Origin: an uncultured Cellvibrionales bacterium
Lineage (GTDB): Bacteria; Pseudomonadota; Gammaproteobacteria; Pseudomonadales; Cellvibrionaceae
Assembly: GCA_913020115.1 (NCBI GenBank)
Contig: CAJWBQ010000009.1
Location: forward strand, 1 to 38,183
DNA length: 38,183 nt
Direction: 5' to 3'
Within the stretch, counting starts at the first letter, position 1. Each line of letters opens with the position of its first letter. The notes under the pieces are model-generated. The model searched no databases, was not told the origin of the DNA, and worked only from the letters and a program-made list of their open reading frames with translations. A program made the translations under genes and the position numbers. Positions 24,548 to 31,736 of the stretch are shown piece by piece.

Positions 24548-24573
24548 GCGGGTCAAGCGGGTGCTTGATCCGC
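24548..24573. terminator. Second hairpin between cvfB-like and TonB receptor genes
   Basis: GCGGGTCAAGC (24548-24558) and GCTTGATCCGC (24563-24573) pair over 11 positions with one mismatch around a GGGT loop. It has no clear T-tract, so it may aid termination in both directions or protect the 3' end of the leftward transcript, only eight bases beyond its stop codon. Confidence 0.5.
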
Positions 24574-24580
24574 TAGCGCT

Positions 24581-26902
24581 TTAGAAGTGGTAAGTACCTT
24601 CAATTGCAACAGTACTTGGGCGCTTCAAGAAGCCGTAGTAAGCCTTAGCGCCAAAAGAACTACCTGATAAAGGTGCATCGGCCGCATAAGTCACAACAGA
24701 TTCGTCAGTGAGGTTCTTACCCACCACAGCTACAGACCACTGATCTGCTTCAAGTGCCAAACGCAAGTTCACGGTGCTGTATGCATCAACGGTTTGCGCA
24801 GGGTCTAAGTTCGGGTGAACGTCATGGCTATCAACATATTGCATGTCGAGCACACCGCGGAAAGACAAGTCAGCGGTAACTGGACGAGAATAATCAAAAC
24901 CAAGGTTAGCCGTCACTTCTGGTGTGTATACACCTTGCTTGCCGGTGTAATCACACAATGTCACTCCGTCAATCACAGCGCCATCAGGCGTTTGACCGCC
25001 ATAACAGTTACCGTTGCTGAAGTCAGTGAATTCATGATCCAGATAGGCCGCACCGTAGCTCATCACTAAGCCTTCAGCCAGTGCCCAACGACCATCAAGC
25101 TCGAAACCCTGAACAATCGTTTCCTTCGCATTACCCACATTGAACCCCAGCTTGCCATCAAACTGGCTCACCTGCAGGTCTTCGTAATCGGTGTAATAGA
25201 AAGCCATGTTCAGCTCGGCAGCGCCGTCAGCAAAACGGGTTTTGAAACCCACTTCGTAAGACGTGGTTTTTTCTTCTTCAAACTCAAAAGAACCAATCAC
25301 GTTAGCACGCGCATCAAAACCACCAGCCTTAAAACCTGTGGTGTAACTGGCGTAAAGCATAGTGTCTGCATCGAGATCATACTGAACATTAATCAGAGGC
25401 GTGAAAGCCGACTCTTCACGATTACCGTTCAAGTCATGAGCCGCGCCAGGAGTCTGAGTGTAGTTAATACCGAATACGGCACCGTACAGAAGAGGCTGGT
25501 ATGAACCATCAGCATAAGGCAGGCCATCAGGGCCATGCAGCGTCAATGAGCGTGCAGCTTCCTTCTCCTCTTTCGTATAACGCGCTCCAGCAGTCACTCG
25601 AAGTTGATCCGTAACATTCCAAGTTGCTTGAGCAAACGTGGCCCATGCATCGGCTTCTTGAGTGAAATTACGCTTAGTTTCTGTGCCTGTTTCCAAACCT
25701 GGAACTAATAAACCCATAACCGAAGTTTGGCTAACGCCAAATGGTTCGTAGTAGGCTAGATCAGAGCTCTGGTAGTAGGCGCCCACAATCCAGTCAATTT
25801 TTTCACCGCCCGGAGAAACCAAACGTATCTCCTGACTGAACTGCTCATACTCTTCGTTGAGGCCCACGGTGAATACGTCGGCGCTGGTAAAGTCACAATC
25901 ACACAGCTCTTCAAATTCATAGTCAACCCATGCGGTTACTAGGGTTAAAGTATTCTCACCCATGTCATAGTTTGCTGTCATTGTGTAGTTGTTAACTTCA
26001 CTATCACTGAACTCATCAGCGTCAACCTGACGTTTGAAGTCTTGCTCATCTTCAAACCCAGCCTGACCCAAAAGTGTCACAATCTGGCCATACTTCAGGC
26101 CGGCAAAAGGACCGGCCACGGCTGTTTCAGAACCAATAACTTCAACTTGACGACCTTTCACATCATAGGTGTCTTGCTCTGCCTTGAAGGTGATATTGAG
26201 TTCATCACTCACGTTCCAGTCGAGAACAATACGCACAGCGTCTTCGTCGCGATTAGGCTCATCGCGGTTCAGCAGAGTGTTTTCAATAAAACCGTCTTCT
26301 TGATAAGTGCGGTACGCTAAACGGGCGTTCAAGTTCTCGGTTAGCGGTCCTGAAATAACGGCAGTCACTTCTTTCTGATTGATATCAGGCTCATACGTTG
26401 CACTAACATAACCTTCCAGCTCGTTGGTAGGCTTTGCAGATGACATATTCAAGGCACCAGCAATACTGTTTTTACCAAACAGAATGGACTGGGGCCCACG
26501 CAGCACTTCAACCCGTTCAAAATCGAGGAATGGCGCGCGAATGAGCTGCTGACGGCCATAAGATACGCCGTCCATATACAGGCCAACCGACTGCTCAAAA
26601 CCTTGGTTGTTATCTGAACCAATGCCGCGTATACGCAGCTGGGTGCTCAAACCCGACTCGGTCATGTGGATATTGGGAACAAAACTCACCAAATCGTCAA
26701 TCTTCTCAATGCCCGCTTCATTCAGCTTGTCGCCGGATACAGCGCTCACTGAAATAGGTACGTCTTGCAGGCTCTGCTCTCGAATTTGGGCGGTAACAAC
26801 GATTTCTTCCAGCGTAAAGATTTCCTGAGCATTCAGGGTGGCTGGAGCGGTAGCGGCACTTACAGCTAAGGCTAATAGGTGCTTAGAATTAAACATCTTC
26901 AT
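24581..26902 (-). CDS. TonB-dependent outer-membrane receptor
   Basis: Start at the ATG at 26902 is chosen because GAGAGAA lies seven bases before it and a proper signal peptide follows (about 1-25, ending 'ATLNA'). An upstream ATG at 26980 lacks both. The 773-residue protein has a TonB-box-like 'LEEIVVTAQ', a plug (about 45-155) with 'DDLVSFVPNI', 'QLRIRGIGS', 'VGLYMDGVSYGR' and 'VEVLRGPQSILFGKNSIAG', and a barrel ending 'VAIEGTYHF'. The plug style is that of the large Cellvibrionales/sphingomonad receptor group often placed beside catabolic genes for sugars, lipids, terpenes or steroids. It is divergent from a TetR regulator with a palindromic operator between, so expression is probably repressed by TetR until the substrate is present. 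Substrate unknown. Confidence 0.92.
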   Translation of the reverse strand: MKMFNSKHLLALAVSAATAPATLNAQEIFTLEEIVVTAQIREQSLQDVPISVSAVSGDKLNEAGIEKIDDLVSFVPNIHMTESGLSTQLRIRGIGSDNNQGFEQSVGLYMDGVSYGRQQLIRAPFLDFERVEVLRGPQSILFGKNSIAGALNMSSAKPTNELEGYVSATYEPDINQKEVTAVISGPLTENLNARLAYRTYQEDGFIENTLLNRDEPNRDEDAVRIVLDWNVSDELNITFKAEQDTYDVKGRQVEVIGSETAVAGPFAGLKYGQIVTLLGQAGFEDEQDFKRQVDADEFSDSEVNNYTMTANYDMGENTLTLVTAWVDYEFEELCDCDFTSADVFTVGLNEEYEQFSQEIRLVSPGGEKIDWIVGAYYQSSDLAYYEPFGVSQTSVMGLLVPGLETGTETKRNFTQEADAWATFAQATWNVTDQLRVTAGARYTKEEKEAARSLTLHGPDGLPYADGSYQPLLYGAVFGINYTQTPGAAHDLNGNREESAFTPLINVQYDLDADTMLYASYTTGFKAGGFDARANVIGSFEFEEEKTTSYEVGFKTRFADGAAELNMAFYYTDYEDLQVSQFDGKLGFNVGNAKETIVQGFELDGRWALAEGLVMSYGAAYLDHEFTDFSNGNCYGGQTPDGAVIDGVTLCDYTGKQGVYTPEVTANLGFDYSRPVTADLSFRGVLDMQYVDSHDVHPNLDPAQTVDAYSTVNLRLALEADQWSVAVVGKNLTDESVVTYAADAPLSGSSFGAKAYYGFLKRPSTVAIEGTYHF

Positions 26903-27060
26903 TAGGTTCTCTCTAGTTAGTATTTTAATCTTTATTTTTGAATTAACAGCTATATTGCTGTCTTTTTGGCAAAGGCCCACTGGCTGTCACACCAATCAAA
27001 CCTCAATTTTGATATAGGTAATTTCTGTAAGGTATAGATGATCAATAGATCTAAAATGCA

Positions 27061-27082
27061 AAATAGCGAACGTTCGCTCTTT
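27061..27082. promoter_or_regulatory. Predicted TetR operator (14-base perfect palindrome)
   Basis: AGCGAACGTTCGCT (27065-27078) is a perfect palindrome. The outer AAA (27061-27063) and TTT (27080-27082) extend it to 22 bases with one mismatched pair. It lies between a TetR gene and a divergent TonB receptor gene, the usual place for a TetR-family operator. Size and symmetry fit a TetR dimer or pair of dimers. Confidence 0.65.
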
Positions 27083-27166
27083 ATTCTATACTGAGCACTG
27101 GGTACTAGGTCAATAGTAACTAATGCTTTATTCTGGATTCCGAACATAGATCAAGTAAATACAGAC

Positions 27167-27182
27167 CGCGCCATCGGGCGCG
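27167..27182 (+). other. GC hairpin in the leader of the TetR gene
   Basis: CGCGCC (27167-27172) and GGCGCG (27177-27182) form a six-pair stem with an ATCG loop, 24 bases before the TetR start codon. It could slow translation or be part of a second operator; no T-tract follows directly, although TTTTT occurs at about 27197. Confidence 0.3.
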
Positions 27183-27205
27183 TTGATTAGTTGAGATTTT
27201 TCTGA

Positions 27206-27910
27206 ATGGATACTTTGTGGCCTGAAAACAGTAGCATTGAGTCTTTTGCCGAGGCTTTTCCTATTCAAGCTGACAGCTTGTTTAGAGAACTATATTTCTA
27301 TTTCCGGTCACAAATTAAGGTCCAGCGAGAAGAACCCGCCATCCGCAATTTGGCCATAATCTTCAAAGCCACCTTCAAACTAAGCTCTCAGAAGGGCTTT
27401 CACGGCATGAGCTTGCGCGACCTCAGCAGCGAAACGAACATCAGCATGGGTGGCCTATATAATTACATCAGTTGCAAAGAAGATTTAGCCAGTATGATCG
27501 TTGAATTTGTCGGCGCTCGCATCGGTGGTCAAATCTACACAGATACGGCAATTGCCACAGGCAACAATATTGAACTAAAACTCGACCAAACCATCCGTGC
27601 GCTTGTGTACACAGCCGATATATTTCAACCCTGGTTTTTCTTTATGTTTATGGAGGCAAAAAATATGTCGCCGAGCAACCGACTGAGAGCTAAAGAATTT
27701 GAGCTCCGGGCGATCAAAAACTTTGGTGCGGTAATTACAGAGTATCAAGAGGGAAAAGTAGCCGGCGACACAGACCCCTTACTAACCGCCAGCACTCTCA
27801 TGGCCGCCGTTGAGGCTTGGTATCTCAAACAATGGCACTACAGCGAGAACAAGATTACTATTACTGATTACGCAGACTATTGCGTCGCACTAACACGCAA
27901 ATTACTCTAA
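27206..27910 (+). CDS. TetR-family transcriptional regulator
   Basis: A 234-residue protein with a TetR helix-turn-helix at about 45-95 ('GFHGMSLRDLSSETNISMGG', 'LYNYISCKEDL') and a helical ligand domain after it ('WFFFMFMEAKNMSPSNRLRA'). An unusually long N-terminal extension of about 40 residues precedes the DNA-binding domain ('ESFAEAFPIQADSLFRELYF'). The ligand domain resembles the TetR_C_33-like group found with acyl-CoA or lipid genes, but this is uncertain. Its stop lies 39 bases before the HD-domain gene on the same strand, so the two are probably co-transcribed. The divergent TonB receptor and the palindrome at 27061 are likely targets. Confidence 0.88.
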   Translation: MDTLWPENSSIESFAEAFPIQADSLFRELYFYFRSQIKVQREEPAIRNLAIIFKATFKLSSQKGFHGMSLRDLSSETNISMGGLYNYISCKEDLASMIVEFVGARIGGQIYTDTAIATGNNIELKLDQTIRALVYTADIFQPWFFFMFMEAKNMSPSNRLRAKEFELRAIKNFGAVITEYQEGKVAGDTDPLLTASTLMAAVEAWYLKQWHYSENKITITDYADYCVALTRKLL

Positions 27911-27949
27911 TAAAACTAAGCTACGACCTTTCGACTCAGGAGCGACACC

Positions 27950-28534
27950 ATGGAAAAACGCGCAAGCTTTAAAGAAATGAGCAAAAGCACCACAGACGAT
28001 TGGATGCACGTTGGAATGGCTGCGCTAGAGGCCCGAGCAGGGCTAGCCGATCGCGTACTCGACCATCTAAGATTATTAGACAATGACTACGGCGGCTTCC
28101 CCGTAGATCGCTTAGAGCACAGCCTGCAAACGGCGACTCGCGCCGAAGCCGACGGTCGCGACGAAGAGTATGTAGTCTGCGCATTGCTCCATGATATTGG
28201 TGACACCCTCGGAAGCTACAACCACGCCGACATAGCGGCCACCATCTTGCAGCCCTTTGTCAGTGAGAAAAACTACTGGATGGTTAAACACCACGGAATA
28301 TTCCAGGGTTATTACTTCTTCCATCATTTTGGTTTAGATCGTAACCAACGAAACGAATTCAAAGATCACCCGCACTACGCCTACACAGCTGAGTTCTGTT
28401 CGAAATACGACCAAAATGCCTTCGACACAGATTATGAGTCCAAGCCTTTGGAGTATTTTGTTCCCATGGTACGACGATTTTTCTCTGAACCTAAAAGTTC
28501 TATCTATAAAGATGCAGACACATCAATTGAGTAA
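27950..28534 (+). CDS. HD-domain protein, possible PhnZ/MIOX-type diiron oxygenase
   Basis: A 194-residue cytoplasmic protein, with AGGAG upstream of the ATG. Possible metal ligands: H57 ('RLEHSLQ'), H81-D82 ('ALLHDIGD'), H92 ('YNHADIA'), H114/H115 ('VKHHGIF') and an aspartate near 159-161 ('FDTDYES'). The LEHSLQ box followed 24 residues later by LLHD is the arrangement of the mixed-valent diiron HD oxygenases PhnZ and TmpB, related to MIOX. These oxidise C-H or C-P bonds rather than hydrolyse phosphoesters. Length (about 190) also fits. It is co-directional with TetR and lies just upstream of a PhnDCE-like ABC transporter. A phosphonate or related substrate is therefore possible but unproven; an HD phosphohydrolase is the alternative. 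Confidence 0.72.
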   Translation: MEKRASFKEMSKSTTDDWMHVGMAALEARAGLADRVLDHLRLLDNDYGGFPVDRLEHSLQTATRAEADGRDEEYVVCALLHDIGDTLGSYNHADIAATILQPFVSEKNYWMVKHHGIFQGYYFFHHFGLDRNQRNEFKDHPHYAYTAEFCSKYDQNAFDTDYESKPLEYFVPMVRRFFSEPKSSIYKDADTSIE

Positions 28535-28560
28535 AGACTGACGAGAGCCGCGCCGAGTAT

Positions 28561-28671
28561 CCACCGCACTTGAGCAGAGCCTAGGTCTGGCCTAACCTAG
28601 CTCCGCAATTCGGTGGCAAAGGACAGTGGCTTCTAATATTATACGCAGCGTTCACTCACCCCAACCTAGGC
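28561..28671 (+). ncRNA. Structured leader before the ABC transporter genes
   Basis: A nested hairpin: CCACCG (28561-28566) with CGGTGG (28611-28616) outside, and GAG-(C)-CTAGGT (28577-28586) with ACCTAGCTC (28595-28603) inside. In addition GCCTAGGT (28579-28586) is perfectly complementary to ACCTAGGC (28664-28671), only nine bases before the ATG at 28681, so two folds exclude each other. This could be a translational switch. However, AT-rich TAATATTATAC at 28634-28644 could be a promoter that starts transcription after the hairpin, in which case it is not transcribed with the gene. Confidence 0.35.
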
Positions 28672-28680
28672 CCCATACCC

Positions 28681-29544
28681 ATGTTTAAGTTTGCGCGCAC
28701 TCTAGGCTGTATAGCCTTTGGCCTGCTATTTACCCGTCTATGCCTCGCAGGCACCTTTGTTTTTACGGCAATTCCTGACGAAGACGAAACCCGCTTAAAA
28801 GCTCGTTTCGATCAAGTGGCCACTTATCTTTCAAAAACTCTGGCGGTAGACGTCCGCTATGTGCCGGTTAAATCTTATGCCGCAGCCGTCGCAGCATTTC
28901 GCAGTGATCAGGTTCAACTGGCCTGGTTTGGCGGCTTAAGTGGTGTGCAGGCACGACGCCTAGTCCCAAATTCTCAGGCCATCGCTCAAGGCGAAGAAGA
29001 CCAAAGCTTTAAAACCTATTTCATCGCCCACAGCAGCACCGGTCTCAAAGCCTCACCCACCCTGCCTAAGAAAATTGCAGACTTGAGCTTTACCTTCGGC
29101 TCAAAGGGCTCAACCTCTGGCCGACTCATGCCAGAATTTTATCTGCGCAAACAATTTGCGCGCTCACCAGAGGTTCTTTTTAAGCAAGTGGGTTTCAGCG
29201 GCAATCACTCTCGCACTCTTGCCCTCGTGCAAGCGGGTGCTTATCAAGTGGGTGCGCTGAATTACAAAGTTTGGGACAACGAGCTCAAGGCCGGAAGAAT
29301 AGACTCCAGCAAAGTCTCAGTTATCTGGGAGACCCCCACTTACCCCGATTATCAATGGTCTATCCGCGGTGACGTAGACGCCATCTGGGGAGAGGGCTTC
29401 ACAGCCAAGGTCACTGAAGCCTTGCTCAATATGAAAGATCCCGCCTTGCTGGCTGCTTTTCCCCGCTCCGCCTTTGTGCCTGCCAGTAACAGCGACTACA
29501 AACCTATTTTAAATACTGCTCGCACCATTGGTATTATCGATTGA
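28681..29544 (+). CDS. PhnD-like ABC transporter substrate-binding protein (putative selenate/phosphonate type)
   Basis: A 287-residue exported binding protein with signal peptide about 1-23 ('LFTRLCLA', then 'GTFVFTAIPDED'). The core 'VPVKSYAAAVAAFRSDQVQL' and 'AWFGGLSGVQARR', then 'IAQGEEDQSFKTYFIAHSST' and 'FGSKGSTSGRLMPEFYLRK', is the PhnD/phosphonate-binding fold. It most closely recalls the branch annotated as putative selenate ABC transporter periplasmic protein. The serine/threonine-rich 'SKGSTSGR' loop is the anion-binding site of the superfamily. It is first of three overlapping genes (binding protein, ATPase, fused permease). Oxyanion or phosphonate uptake is likely; selenate specificity is only a database convention, and no selenium gene is seen nearby. 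Confidence 0.85.
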   Translation: MFKFARTLGCIAFGLLFTRLCLAGTFVFTAIPDEDETRLKARFDQVATYLSKTLAVDVRYVPVKSYAAAVAAFRSDQVQLAWFGGLSGVQARRLVPNSQAIAQGEEDQSFKTYFIAHSSTGLKASPTLPKKIADLSFTFGSKGSTSGRLMPEFYLRKQFARSPEVLFKQVGFSGNHSRTLALVQAGAYQVGALNYKVWDNELKAGRIDSSKVSVIWETPTYPDYQWSIRGDVDAIWGEGFTAKVTEALLNMKDPALLAAFPRSAFVPASNSDYKPILNTARTIGIID

Positions 29545-30242
29545 ACAATCAAGGCTCGCCAAAAAAGCTTTTAAGCCTAGCCGATGAGACTATTGCCTAT
29601 GGCAGTAAGGTGGTGCTGGATGAAATAAACCTGCACCTGCACGACGGCGAGCGAATCGTTTTACTTGGGAAGAGTGGCTCTGGAAAATCAACCTTACTCA
29701 AACATTTATACCAAACTTTAGTCAACAACGATGAAACCATTGCCTGGATACCTCAGCGCCTAGGTCTCACCGAAAAACTATCTGTTTTCCACAATGTATT
29801 TATTGGCCGCTTAGACCAACAGAGTCGCTTCACCAATTTGCGCAACCTACTATGGCCCGCGCAGGAGCATCGCCAAGCCATTCACGGAATTCTGCAGGAA
29901 CTATCTCTGGCGGAAGAACTGTTCAGTCCGGTGGGCACTCTGTCAGGCGGACAACAACAACGAGTGGCCGCCGCTCGCGCACTCTACCGTCAAGCGTCTA
30001 TACTGCTGGCCGACGAACCCGCCACAGGACTTGACCAAGGTTCCGCGAAAACACTGATGACACTGATCGAGAAAAATTTTGGCAGCTGTGTCATTGCCTT
30101 GCATGATGTAGATCTGGCCATGAGTATCGCCGATCGTATTATTGGTCTACGCGGTGGGAAAATTATCCTCGATGCCCTAGCGGTCGATCTTAGCCCCGAA
30201 GCTTTAGCTCCCATATATCACGACGCAAATACAGCGCCATGA
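29541..30242 (+). CDS. ABC transporter ATP-binding protein (PhnC-like)
   Basis: A 233-residue ATPase with Walker A G43-K-S-G-S-G-K-S-T51, Q-loop ('IPQRLGLTEKLSVFHNV'), signature L134-S-G-G-Q-Q-Q-R141, Walker B ending in D158-E159 ('ILLADEPATG') and an H-loop histidine in 'VIALHDVDLA'. The insert around 'GRLDQQSRFTNLRNLLWPAQ' is typical of PhnC-type phosphonate importers. Translation starts at TTG 29541 overlapping the TGA of the binding protein (TTGA), so it is coupled. It energises the fused permease that follows. Confidence 0.92.
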   Translation: MNNQGSPKKLLSLADETIAYGSKVVLDEINLHLHDGERIVLLGKSGSGKSTLLKHLYQTLVNNDETIAWIPQRLGLTEKLSVFHNVFIGRLDQQSRFTNLRNLLWPAQEHRQAIHGILQELSLAEELFSPVGTLSGGQQQRVAAARALYRQASILLADEPATGLDQGSAKTLMTLIEKNFGSCVIALHDVDLAMSIADRIIGLRGGKIILDALAVDLSPEALAPIYHDANTAP

Positions 30243-31720
30243 ACGCCAAGTCCTACCCCTTGCCCACCAGTGTCGTTACCTCGCTACTGTTCATTGCCAG
30301 TGCACTGCTCTGCTGGATATTTGCCGACCTAAGCATCGTCACTCGCACACCTTGGCAGGAATTTTTCCGCATGGCGGCAGGTGTCTTCTCACCTCAATGG
30401 TTGCCATGGCCGGAATTATTATCAGCGCTCGCTAAAACGCTTGCCTTCGGTTTATTGGCAGTTGCGCTTTCAGCTCTAGTTGGATTCCTTCTGTGTTTGT
30501 ACTTCCACAAACGAGGAGTAAAACTTTTCTGCGCTAGCATTCGCGCCGTTCACGAATTATTTTGGGGCTTACTCTTTATTCAATTATTAGGTCTGCATCC
30601 GGCCGCAGGCTTATTGGCAATCGCCATTCCTTATAGTGGAATCTTCGCCAAGGTATTTGCCGAAATTATTGAAGAGTCTGAAACAGAGAGCGCTAGCTCC
30701 CTGCCTCCAGCGAGCGATAAAGTGAGCCAGTTTTTCTATGAAAAATGGCCGAGAATCAAAGCGCATTTCGCAAGTTACACCCTCTATCGCTTGGAGTGTG
30801 GCTTGCGCTCGAGCACCGTACTAGGGTTTATTGGCCTGCCCACACTTGGCTTCCATCTGGAATCAGGTTTCATGCAGGGTAACTATGGTTTAGTAACAGC
30901 AATGTTGATAATGCTTTACGTCTTAATCGCCAGCATTCGCGTTTGGGCCCGATTTCGTCTCATGCCACTTTACGCTGGCGTAGCCGCCTTTTATTTGTGG
31001 GCACCCTTGAATATTGACAGCACCCTAGTCTTAAGTTTGGTGCACGACATGAGCCCTCTGCCTCTTCGAAATACACAGACAGAATGGTGGCCTTGGTTTA
31101 GCAATCTTAGCTCAACACAAATATTTCCTGGCGCTCTGAATACCCTATTGATCACCCAAATTGCCTTGGTACTAACGGGCGTGTTCTCTCTCATCTCATT
31201 CCCCTTACTCTCAAAACAATTTTTTCCACGCCCCACTCGCTCCCTCAGCCATTTGCTGATGGTGATGCTGCGCTCAACACCAGAAATTATTCTCGCGTTC
31301 GTATTCTTGCTGCTCTGGGGACCATCAATGTTGCCCGCTGTCCTTGCCCTTGCCATCCATAACGGAGCGATTACCAGCCACCTCCTAGCTCGACACAGCA
31401 ACGAGCTGGAGTTGCGCTTGGACGCCAGTCGTGGCATCAACCGATATCTGTACGAAGTATTGCCGCGGATTTACGGACAATTTTTGGCCTTCCTGTGTTA
31501 TCGCTGGGAAGTCATTATGCGCGAGACCGCTATTGTAGGAATTTTAGGTATCCACACTTTAGGATTTTATATTGACAGTGCCTTCGAAAGTTTTCGCCTC
31601 GACGTAGCCGTATTGCTGATTGCCGTTAGCGCCCTAATGAATATCTGTGTCGATGAAGTTGCCAGGCGAACTCGGCGGCGCTTACATTTGGTAAAACAAC
31701 CGCTGGTTCGAGCCTGCTAA
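30239..31720 (+). CDS. ABC transporter permease with two fused PhnE-like domains
   Basis: A 493-residue membrane protein starting in a four-base overlap with the ATPase gene (ATGA at 30239). It holds two BPD_transp_1 (MetI-like) domains in one chain: about 50-235, with the coupling loop 'LRSSTVLGFIGLPTLGFHLE', and about 295-485, with 'MRETAIVGILGIHTLGFYID'. These are the two halves that are usually separate PhnE subunits or a homodimer, so one polypeptide can form the whole channel. Such a fusion is usual for the putative selenate branch and some PtxC-type permeases. Its end is 16 bases from the converging RND pump gene. Confidence 0.9.
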   Translation: MNAKSYPLPTSVVTSLLFIASALLCWIFADLSIVTRTPWQEFFRMAAGVFSPQWLPWPELLSALAKTLAFGLLAVALSALVGFLLCLYFHKRGVKLFCASIRAVHELFWGLLFIQLLGLHPAAGLLAIAIPYSGIFAKVFAEIIEESETESASSLPPASDKVSQFFYEKWPRIKAHFASYTLYRLECGLRSSTVLGFIGLPTLGFHLESGFMQGNYGLVTAMLIMLYVLIASIRVWARFRLMPLYAGVAAFYLWAPLNIDSTLVLSLVHDMSPLPLRNTQTEWWPWFSNLSSTQIFPGALNTLLITQIALVLTGVFSLISFPLLSKQFFPRPTRSLSHLLMVMLRSTPEIILAFVFLLLWGPSMLPAVLALAIHNGAITSHLLARHSNELELRLDASRGINRYLYEVLPRIYGQFLAFLCYRWEVIMRETAIVGILGIHTLGFYIDSAFESFRLDVAVLLIAVSALMNICVDEVARRTRRRLHLVKQPLVRAC

Positions 31721-31736
31721 GACCAGCAAGAAAGAT

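Larger units (their letters stand above)
26903..27205. other. Divergent control region between TonB receptor and TetR genes
   Basis: This 303-base gap holds no plausible gene. It contains a near-perfect palindrome (27061-27082), AT-rich stretches suitable as -10 elements on the leftward side (TATACC complement near 27034-27041), and a GC-rich hairpin at 27167-27182 in the TetR leader. Exact promoters cannot be fixed by eye. Confidence 0.5.

Noticed and set aside
30991..31440. 149-codon open frame on the minus strand inside the fused permease gene.
   Set aside because: Antisense shadow of a well-supported permease; Arg/Ser-rich sequence without any recognisable domain.
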